In this document: positions 1 through 6,800 of the stretch, one piece after another
How the letters are laid out: each line of letters begins with the position of its first letter
Numbering within the stretch: position 1 is the first letter of the stretch
Origin: CAYRUP01 sp964578975
GTDB lineage: Bacteria > Pseudomonadota > Gammaproteobacteria > DSM-16500
DNA length: 12,405 bases
NCBI GenBank assembly: GCA_964578975.1
Contig: CAZOFA010000073.1
Span: 1-12,405, forward strand
Direction: 5' to 3'
The notes under the pieces: model-generated
Databases searched by the model: none
The model's input: the letters and a program-made list of their open reading frames with translations, nothing else
What the model was told of the DNA's origin: nothing
Position numbers and translations under genes: made by a program

Positions 1-429
1 GTCGCGCGCAAGTTGCAAACATTGATGGATGTTGGATTGTCTTATATTTGTTTAGGGCAAAGCGCGACGACTTTATCGGGCGGTGAAGCACAGCGTATTA
101 AGCTTGCACGTGAATTATCTAGGCGCGATACAGGCAAAACTTTATATATTTTAGATGAGCCGACAACAGGATTGCATTTTTATGATATTGAACAATTACT
201 AAAAGTGTTACATCGGTTGCGGGATGAAGGAAATACGATTGTTATTATTGAACATAATCTGGATGTGATTAAAACGGCGGATTGGATTATTGATTTAGGA
301 CCAGAAGGTGGTGATAAAGGCGGACAAGTGATTGCAGTTGGAACGCCGGAAGAAATCGCAAAGCATGCAAAATCTTACACAGGAATTTTTTTGAAAAAAA
401 TGGAGAATGTTAAACATGCAAAGAAATGA
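1..429 (+). CDS. uvrA: UvrABC system protein A, C-terminal part (5' end outside window)
   Basis: UvrA is the ATP-dependent damage-recognition subunit of nucleotide excision repair; it dimerises, loads UvrB onto damaged DNA and acts in the cytoplasm. Only the last 142 codons are present, in frame from base 1, so the true start lies upstream. The second ABC ATPase domain is recognisable: signature motif LSGGEAQRIKLA, Walker B with D-loop side LYILDEPTTGLH, and the switch histidine in IVIIEHNLDVI, followed by the usual DWIIDLGPEGG segment. The match to E. coli UvrA as remembered is close over the whole piece, and the tail ends at the expected point apart from a lysine-rich extension (NVKHAKK). 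The stop at 427-429 overlaps the start of the next small ORF. There is no sign of decay, and this is the one clear core gene of the window. Confidence 0.98.
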   Translation, partial: VARKLQTLMDVGLSYICLGQSATTLSGGEAQRIKLARELSRRDTGKTLYILDEPTTGLHFYDIEQLLKVLHRLRDEGNTIVIIEHNLDVIKTADWIIDLGPEGGDKGGQVIAVGTPEEIAKHAKSYTGIFLKKMENVKHAKK

Positions 430-652
430 AGAAGATTCCACTACGCCAATGGACATTGATGCGGTAGAGCAGGAGCCACTGCCACCGATTGAACTTCGAC
501 CGATAACACATTATCGTTTAATCCCATTTTGGTTTTTACATTTTCCAGCGGAACGTGCTGAACAGGATGATCATATGGAAATTGATTCTCCAGAACCTGA
601 GCCGATGGATGTTGATCGTGATTTCAATCAAGAAATACAGTTCAGAAGATAG
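416..652 (+). CDS. Small acidic orphan protein with repeated M-[DE]-[IV]-D motifs
   Basis: I do not recognise this 78-residue protein. The start at 416 is preferred over the in-frame ATG at 407 because GGAG at 402-405 lies 10 bases before 416 but only one base before 407. It overlaps the end of uvrA by 14 bases, which allows translational coupling. The protein is acidic and proline-rich, with three copies of a tetrad: MDID (residues 12-15), MEID (54-57) and MDVD (64-67), the last after EPEP. Between them lies a hydrophobic/aromatic stretch (LIPFWFLHFP, about 35-44), too short and too broken for a normal membrane helix. There is no signal peptide. After the TAG the same frame stays open for 16 more sense codons from the ATG at 662 to a TGA at 710-712, so the ORF could be a fragment of something longer. 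It may also be a chance ORF, but the good ribosome binding site and motif repetition argue for a real gene. Confidence 0.55.
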   Translation: MQRNEEDSTTPMDIDAVEQEPLPPIELRPITHYRLIPFWFLHFPAERAEQDDHMEIDSPEPEPMDVDRDFNQEIQFRR

Positions 653-713
653 GATCAATTCATGCATTCGTTTCCGGATACAGAACTCCAGCTGATTTTA
701 ATCTTGATCTGAT

Positions 714-1817
714 ATGCCACATACAATTGAAGAGTTCGAACAAGCAGCAAAAAAAAAGTTACCAACCAGTATATATAACCATATAGCAGGTGGTTCTGAT
801 CGCGAACTTACGTTGCGTCGTAACTATGAGGCCTATACAAAATTTGCGTTGCTTCCTAGAGTTTTCCGAGAAACTGGTAATGTGAATATCGACATAGATA
901 TTTTTGGCATAAAAGCTAAAAGTCCAATTATTATTGCTCCCACAGCTTTTCAAGTATTGGCTAATGTTCAGGGGGAGATAGCTACAGCTAAAGCTGCAGA
1001 AAATGTAGGCTGTATCATGGTTGTCAGTATGATGTCTAATTTTTCTCTAGAAGAAATTGCTGCCTCTGCCAAAGTATCATTATGGTTTCAATTGCATATA
1101 CATCGCGATTTTGTTATTACAGAAAATTTAATTAGACGAGCAGAATGCGCTGGATATAAAGCGATTGTTATTACTGCGGATATCCCATATCCAGGAAATC
1201 GTTTAAGAGATATTGATAATGAATTTAAATTACCCTCACATTGTGTTCCTGTAAATTTTATTGATTCCACTACAAAAGAAATAAAATCAGAAGGAATTGA
1301 ATTTAATCCTATGGCTTCTTGGGAAGATATAAGGCGCGTCAAATCAATTACTAAATTACCTATAATAGTTAAAGGAATTATGCATTATTTTGATGCTATT
1401 AAAGCATTAGATATTGGAGTTGATGGGATAATTATTTCAAATCATGGTGGGAGGCAGCTTGATGGAGCAGCTGCTACTATTGAAGTTTTACCTAATATTG
1501 CCAAAGTATTAAAAAATAGAATTCGCATATTGATAGATGGTGGATTATATAGTGGCGTCAATATTTTAAAAGCAATTGCACTCGGGGCTGATGCTGTGTT
1601 GGTTGGCCGTCCAATTTTATGGGGACTTGCTATGAGTGGTCAAAGTGGTGTAATGCAAGTGATGCAGTGCTTACATCGCGAATTAACATTAGCGATGAGA
1701 CTTGCCGGCTGTTATTCGATAAGCAATATAAAGGAGCAGGGAAAATCCTTGATTTTGGAAACCTCAACTGACAAAAACGTATACGGGGATGTTTTTGAAG
1801 AAGATAATATGAGGTAA
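714..1817 (+). CDS. FMN-dependent alpha-hydroxy-acid oxidase/dehydrogenase, glycolate/lactate oxidase family
   Basis: This is a full-length (367 aa) TIM-barrel flavoprotein of the family that oxidises 2-hydroxy acids such as glycolate or lactate to 2-keto acids. Aligned by eye to spinach glycolate oxidase (GOX), the FMN and catalytic landmarks are present: APTAF (75-79), the loop with R163 (GOX Arg164), K220 in IIVKG (GOX Lys230), the catalytic base H244 and substrate-binding R247 in SNHGGRQLD, and the phosphate-binding DGG (275-277) and GRP (298-300). Three active-site positions differ: GOX Tyr24 is His23, Trp108 is Met107 and Tyr129 is His128. The substrate is therefore uncertain and may not be glycolate or lactate. 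No signal peptide or membrane helix is visible, so it should be cytosolic. The start is the first ATG after an in-frame TGA at 705-707, and no Shine-Dalgarno sequence is visible. Codon use looks richer in ATA/ATT/TTA than in its neighbours, which hints at transfer. Confidence 0.9.
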   Translation: MPHTIEEFEQAAKKKLPTSIYNHIAGGSDRELTLRRNYEAYTKFALLPRVFRETGNVNIDIDIFGIKAKSPIIIAPTAFQVLANVQGEIATAKAAENVGCIMVVSMMSNFSLEEIAASAKVSLWFQLHIHRDFVITENLIRRAECAGYKAIVITADIPYPGNRLRDIDNEFKLPSHCVPVNFIDSTTKEIKSEGIEFNPMASWEDIRRVKSITKLPIIVKGIMHYFDAIKALDIGVDGIIISNHGGRQLDGAAATIEVLPNIAKVLKNRIRILIDGGLYSGVNILKAIALGADAVLVGRPILWGLAMSGQSGVMQVMQCLHRELTLAMRLAGCYSISNIKEQGKSLILETSTDKNVYGDVFEEDNMR

Positions 1818-1825
1818 TCAGCTGC

Positions 1826-1964
1826 TTAAATTTCCTTCCCACGCAGGGGGAAGGTGCCCAACGGGCGGATGGGAGAATATATTTTTTATTTTTTGAAACA
1901 TTTGTTATTTCTATTCCCCCATCCGGCCTTTGGCCACCTTCCCCCTGCGTGGGAAGGAATTTAA
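1826..1964. repeat. Palindromic intergenic element A (MITE/REP-like)
   Basis: Long imperfect inverted repeat with left arm about 1826-1880 and right arm about 1911-1964. The conserved core starts with ccttccc (1834-1840), ends with gggaagg (1951-1957), and encloses a T-rich loop. The arms match almost perfectly through the GC-rich part and diverge at gcccaacgggc versus ggccaaaggcc, where each half is itself a small palindrome. It lies 9 bases after the hydroxy-acid oxidase stop and could stop transcription as a hairpin, although no clear T-tract follows. A related element in reverse orientation lies at 2635-2787. No ORF or transposase is present, so any mobility would need an enzyme acting in trans. 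This stretch also holds the space where the promoter of the next gene would sit; none is convincing. Confidence 0.88.
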
Positions 1965-1990
1965 AAAATGTCTAGAGAGAATGATAATTT

Positions 1991-2647
1991 ATGCAACCAT
2001 TTCCCACTACAGAATCCACATTCATTTTGCCAGGCCCGATCGGCGATTTAGAAATTATTACTACACCCCTTGATGAAACAGCAAAACAAAATCGTCATGC
2101 GACTGCAATTATTTGTCATCCTCATCCGCTTTTTGGTGGCACGATGCATAACAAAGTGGTGACCACATTGGCGCGAGTTTTTCGTGATTTGGGTTTGCGT
2201 ACGTTGCGTTTTAATTTTCGTGGTGTGGGGAAAAGTGTGGGGACACATGATGAAGGGCGAGGGGAGGTGGATGATGTGTTGTTTATCGTGCAATGGATTA
2301 AAACACTTTTTCCCACGGAAAATATTTGGTTGGCGGGTTTTTCTTTTGGTGCGTATGTTGCAACGAAAGCAGCGATGCGTGAGTCACCGAAACAATTAGT
2401 GACGATTGCACCGCAAGTCTCACGTTTTAAACAAGATGATGTGACACGTGTGACGTGTCCGTGGATTTTAGTGCAAGGTGAACAAGATGAAGTTGTGTCA
2501 GCAGAAGAAGTGTTTGCTTGGATTGAAACGTTGTCGCATAAACCGCAAGTGATTCGCATGCCAACGGCGGGACATTTTTTTCATGGGCAGTTGATGGAGT
2601 TGCGGCGGGTTTTAGAGGCGGCATTGAATTCTGTAGGCAATATTTAG
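1991..2647 (+). CDS. Alpha/beta hydrolase, COG2945-type
   Basis: Predicted 218-residue soluble serine hydrolase. The layout is that of the small COG2945 alpha/beta hydrolases: oxyanion-region motif HPHPLFGGTMHNKVV (43-57), the FNFRGVGKS loop (74-82), nucleophile elbow GFSFGA with Ser118, acid residue Asp166 in GEQDEVV, and His195 in TAGHFFHG. The triad is therefore complete and the length normal. The substrate is unknown; esterase or thioesterase activity on a small molecule is the usual guess for the family. There is no signal peptide. The start at 1991 is preceded by a weak purine-rich site, agagaga (1974-1980). The last codons (Gly-Asn-Ile-stop) lie inside the left arm of palindromic element B, so the native 3' end may have been set by that element. 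The gene stands alone between two inverted related palindromes, with no obvious operon partner. Confidence 0.9.
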   Translation: MQPFPTTESTFILPGPIGDLEIITTPLDETAKQNRHATAIICHPHPLFGGTMHNKVVTTLARVFRDLGLRTLRFNFRGVGKSVGTHDEGRGEVDDVLFIVQWIKTLFPTENIWLAGFSFGAYVATKAAMRESPKQLVTIAPQVSRFKQDDVTRVTCPWILVQGEQDEVVSAEEVFAWIETLSHKPQVIRMPTAGHFFHGQLMELRRVLEAALNSVGNI

Positions 2648-2787
2648 TACGCCTTCCCGGCGAGGGCAGGTGGCCGAAGGCCGGAAGGGGGAATAGAAAA
2701 AAAAATTTTTTAGAAATTAAAAAATATATTCCCCCATCCGCCCTTCGGGCACCTTCCCTCGCCGGGAAGGCGTACTAAATATTGCCT
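2635..2787. repeat. Palindromic intergenic element B, inverted relative of element A
   Basis: Inverted repeat with left arm about 2635-2695 and right arm about 2726-2787. The outer 32 bases (2635-2666) are perfectly complementary to the right end, and the loop is A/T-rich. Read on the minus strand its core (2770 to 2652) aligns with element A on the plus strand: same ccttccc start, same gcggatggg then gaatatattttttatt-like loop entry, same ctattcccc exit. The two are thus copies of one element in opposite orientation on either side of the hydrolase gene. The left arm covers the stop codon of the hydrolase. In RNA it would form a very stable hairpin able to end transcription or protect the 3' end. 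No ORF is present. Confidence 0.9.
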
Positions 2788-2835
2788 GAGGATAAACTTC
2801 GTTGGGGGTTTTTAACTTTTGAATTAAGGAAAACC

Positions 2836-3710
2836 ATGAAAAAATTTATTTTAAGTTGTTTGTGCTTAATATCGATTCCCGTGTATGCAAATGCTGCAAC
2901 ACCGTTAAACATGTCTTATGTTGAAGTAAATTCCAATGCATTATCAAATGTCGGATGTTACTTGCGTCAAAGTAACCATCAACCTTTTTTTGCAATGACG
3001 TCAATTTTTGCGGCGAATATTAATGGTGATGACCCGAATAATCCGGTTATTTATTTTAATCCACAAGTGCACGCGCTGATGCAAACTTCGCAAGTGAAAG
3101 CCTTACAAAATCAACACATCAAAGTGTTAATGACATTGTTAGGAAATCATGAAAATGCGGGATGGTCTTGTATGCGAATAAAACGAGCGCGCAAACGTTC
3201 GCAAAAAAAATTGTGAATATGGTGAATCAGTATCATCTGGATGGCGTTGATATTGATGACGAATATTCAGCATGCACACCCAACAACACATCCATGATTA
3301 TGTTGGCACAAGCGATTAAAGCGAATCCTGAATTTTCGGGTAAGTTATTAACAAAAGCATTGTTTGAGGATGACGATATTTTTTCCTCAACTTACGAAGG
3401 ACATACGTTAGCGGAATATCTCGATTATGGTTGGCAAATGTCATACTCGGACGCTAATTTTTCGAATCGATTGAATTTTTATAAACAACATGGCATGACG
3501 CCAGCAAAGTTAATGATTGGTGCATGGACGCAAGTGGAATATCCTGATGCATCATCCATTGGAACGTATACGCGCAATAACAATTTGCCGGGCGCTATGA
3601 TTTATGATGTTCGCAAGAATTCACAAGGGTATTTATCACAATTAGCGAATAGTGAGTATGGGAGTGAAAGAGTTATTGTTTCATCGGGGTGTTTGGTGTT
3701 GGGGAAATAG
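2836..3710 (+). pseudogene. Secreted endo-beta-N-acetylglucosaminidase, EndoH-type GH18, interrupted by a -1 frameshift
   Basis: EndoH-type enzymes cut the GlcNAc-GlcNAc bond in the core of high-mannose N-glycans. The first frame (2836-3216) begins with a signal peptide (MKKFILSCLCLISIPVYANA) and matches EndoH from memory in YVEVN, IFAANIN and IKVLMTLLGNH. The second frame (open from about 3162 to 3710) carries FAKKI, the GH18 catalytic motif DGVDIDDEY (catalytic Glu at 3261-3263, assisting Asp two residues earlier), and C-terminal pieces LDYGWQMSYSD and YGSERV. Joining the frames near 3169-3175 restores the exact EndoH spacing between GNH and FAK, so one base is missing there. AAGGA at 2826-2830 sits 5 bases before ATG 2836, making this start better than the in-frame ATG at 2782. 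The gene is either a recent pseudogene, a sequencing error, or is rescued by slippage at the A8 run downstream. It is convergent with the giant gene. A soluble periplasmic or exported product is inferred. Confidence 0.88.
3203..3210 (+). other. A8 slippery run just before the first-frame stop of the EndoH-like gene
   Basis: Eight consecutive A residues. In the first frame they are read as the end of CAA, then AAA AAA, followed by TTG and the TGA stop at 3214-3216. Bases 3204-3210 therefore form the canonical A_AAA_AAA heptamer. A -1 slip here enters exactly the frame that carries the GH18 catalytic motif. Transcriptional slippage on a run of eight A could have the same effect. No strong stem downstream was identified, and homology to EndoH already resumes in the second frame upstream of this run, so function is only a possibility. 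Confidence 0.4.
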
Positions 3711-3725
3711 AGCTGTAGCAACGTT

Positions 3726-3806
3726 GTCGTCATTGCGAGGAGCGTAGCGACGAAGCAATCCAGAAAAAATAATTTGCTTCGTCGCTGCGCTTCTCGCAAT
3801 GACGAC
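3726..3806. repeat. Hairpin repeat of the gtcattgcgagg...cgacgaagcaatc type, possible terminator
   Basis: Inverted repeat with 31-base arms (3726-3756 and 3776-3806) and a 19-base loop. The arms differ at only two positions, and both differences give G-U pairs in a plus-strand transcript, so the RNA stem is unbroken. The sequence belongs to a widespread class of intergenic repeat reading tcattgcgagg-agcg-agcgacgaagcaatc that I recall from many unrelated bacterial genomes. It fills the gap between two convergent genes and is followed by TTTT (3807-3810) on the plus strand, so it is a plausible terminator for the EndoH-like gene. The four T residues overlap the first base of the giant gene's stop codon on the other strand. 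It is unrelated to elements A and B. Confidence 0.88.
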
Positions 3807-3809
3807 TTT

Positions 3810-6800
3810 TCAGCTTCGTGTGCGTCTGGGTATCTGTGTGTGGGTTGTTCCGGTTTCCACTTGAAGTTTTTCAACTTCTTTTGCAGGCATGGTAATTTTT
3901 GCTAATTTGCCTGCAAACGGTCCGCGTTCTAACGCAGCTATATATTTTGCTTTTTGCTCATCAGAGATGACCGGTTTCTTCACGCCATCCATTAATTTTG
4001 GCGTAAATCCTTTTACATGCTCACAATAAAAATAAGTGGCTTCTACCAGTTTTGCGTTGCTGCCACCGAGCGGGAAAGTGGTTTTTTCAGGTAGTCCCGC
4101 GCAGAAATTTTCTACGATATTTGCAGCTGTTCTCATTGCATCGTCGTCACTGATACCCGCTAAACTACCTTTACATCTGGTCACAGATCGATGGTTCTTT
4201 CCACTCACTTGAGACATCGTCACGATATCCACGGGTTGTTTTTGTGCGGGATCATTTGGTATGGGGATATGGACAGTATTTTTAGTAAATCGAACGTCAT
4301 TATGCGTATCATAGCGTGCGGTGGATTCTAATTTTCCGGTCGACGCAGCGACTGCCGTCATGCTAACTGCAATGGGAGCATGTGTCACACCTAACAGCTC
4401 ATTCATTTTATTTTCAATTTCTTTTTCGCTCGGATTTCTTAAAATTCCACAAGGTTCGCCATACACATAAACTTCTTTCACAGGACCTTGAGCGATATGA
4501 GCTTCTATTTTGTTAATCGTTTTAGTTAAGGTTTTTCTTGCAGCACTAATTTGTTCAATATCCGCTTGGGCTGTGCGTTCTTTAATGAGTAATTGTCCTT
4601 CCGCTAAATCAAGCGCGTCTTTCATTTTTGAACAAGATTGTGCAATGCGATCCAATTCATCCATGTCATCTTGAGAGATGGATTTTTCACGGCGTACACG
4701 TTCGGACCGATATTTTTCTGCCATTTGTGCATAACTTTCTAAGCGTGAAGGTTTGCTGCTGATTCCTTTTGCGCTATTTTGTAGTTCGACGAGACAGGCG
4801 GTTACTGGATTAAGAGCATTTTTTAATTCATCGTCAGTATGAAGGGGATCTTTTAAAACCTTGCTTAACTCACTTAACGGGCCTTGTAACACGTGATTAC
4901 TGTGTAACATGTGAGGACCTTTCGTTAATTGGCTTATATATACTTTGAGTGCTCCTTCCAATGCATTAATTTGGTTTGGATCATCAAATTTTGCATTTGC
5001 AATCAGATTATAAAAATCAGTTATATTCCTGTATTGTTCTCTAAAAAGGGTTTGTCTGACTACATCACTTGCAGGCGTTGTTATAACTTTATTATCTCTC
5101 GATTCCGCGCGCAGTAAATTCACATCTTCGTCTTGAACAGCGAATTGCATATCTGGATGAGCTGCAAGGTTTGGAACACCTAAGGCATTTTCAAAAGCTT
5201 GCCAAACAGCATTTGAATTTGCAGTAGGGGATAACTGAGCAAGAGCATCACGCAATTGAAGAATTGCATCTGCAGATGGTGGCGTAGTACTCCAATGTTG
5301 GATTAAAGGTTGTTTTATTTCGATGAGCTTTTGTTTTAAATGAGGCATGATTTTCAATTGTTTTGAAAAACCATCGAGCAGTGCTTCAAAGCGTGCTTCA
5401 CCAAGGAGTTGTTGTTTAGCAGCACCATCGAGAGGATCTAACCCCAACCCAGGCATGTAATTATCAAGATCAGCAATATTATTAGATTTTTTGACAGCAT
5501 CAACCAAGGCATTAATGGTTTCATTACTATTGCCGCCGCGATCAATAAAAGCTGCAATACATTCTGTTTTATGTGCTCGTAATTGATCATGCAATGGGCC
5601 AGTCTCAGGAACAATATTGTGATCTTCCATAATTCGACGATATTGATTTTGAGCCCAGACTGCACGTTTGGTATCTGCGTTCGCGACTAAGCCGAGCGCG
5701 CGCATCGGTTTATCTAGATTGTCGAGTGTTTCGTTCTGAACTGCATGAACTAAGGCGTCAACAGTTATATTATTATGGTTACGATTTTTAACAAGCGCTT
5801 CAATGCATTCTGCTTTACGCGTGTTGAGCTGATCATACAAGGGACCTGCTTCAATCAGTTCGCGCATAATGCGGTAATATTGATTTTCAGCCCAGAGTTT
5901 GAGTTTGTTATTGGCGTTAACCTCTAAACCTAAATTCTTCATCGGTTCGTCGAGGCTATTATCAAACTTTGTGATGGGCGCATCTCTGACCGCATTGACT
6001 AAAGCATCAACCTCATCATTCGTCGTGCCGCCTCTTGCAATAATTGCTTTAATACATTCTGCTTTACGTGCTTTTAATTGATCATGGAGCGGGCCATCCT
6101 TAGGTACAAGATGGGGAGTGGACATGATACGGTCATATTGATTATCAGCCCATAATGCGCGCTTATTTTCTCGGTTAACTTCAAGGCCGAGTTGTTTCAT
6201 TGGCATGTCGAAGTCGTTTAGATCAGCCGTCTTGATCGTTTGAATAATTGCATTGAGATTATGAGCATTATCAATGAGCATTCTATATCGCATTAAAGCT
6301 TCAATGAATGCATCTTTCCCGCCATTTCTTCCCAATTGTTCTCGAAGTGCGCTTGGGTCAGCGATGAGTGTTTTATCTGCCATGAGGCGGTTATATTGAT
6401 TTTCTGCCCAAAGCTCGAATTTTTTATCATCATCAGTGTGATCTAATCCAAGTGCTGCCATGGGGGCCGCTAAATCATCAGGTCTCGCAGCAGGTAGATT
6501 GAGTGTCGTGATTAGATTTTCTAATCCTGCATTATTCGTAATAGCATTGTTTGTAGCTAAAGCATTAATGAATTCGTTTTTACGTTCAGCTAATTGTTTT
6601 AGGACGATGCCTTCAGGAAGCACGCCTGCTGTCATAATCCGATTGTATTGATTTTCCGCCCACAGTTTGCGTTTGTTGATGTCACCTGCGCCAACTTCCA
6701 AACCAAGAGCGGCCATGGGTGCATCTAGGTTATTAATATCATCGGTGTTAGCTCTTTTGACATTATCAATGAGTGTTGCAATATGAGGTGTTTGGGCGAT

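Noticed and set aside
662..712. 16-codon mini-ORF between the acidic ORF and the hydroxy-acid oxidase gene
   Set aside because: It has no ribosome site and no recognisable content. It could be a leader or a tail of the acidic ORF after a TAG, but nothing supports this.
2122..2559. 145-codon minus-strand ORF inside the alpha/beta hydrolase
   Set aside because: It lies entirely antisense to a gene with a complete catalytic triad, and its protein has no recognisable motif.
1826..2787. Composite transposon carrying the hydrolase
   Set aside because: No transposase is present in either element, and clear target-site duplications were not seen; only the inverted arrangement is supported.
2782..2835. 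Upstream in-frame ATG of the EndoH-like gene adding 18 residues
   Set aside because: It would put a charged stretch before a perfect signal peptide and lies in the arm of element B; the ATG at 2836 has AAGGA at the right distance.
3602..3874. 90-codon minus-strand ORF across the hairpin repeat
   Set aside because: It overlaps the end of the EndoH-like frame, the repeat and the 3' end of the giant gene; it reads repeat DNA and has no ribosome site.
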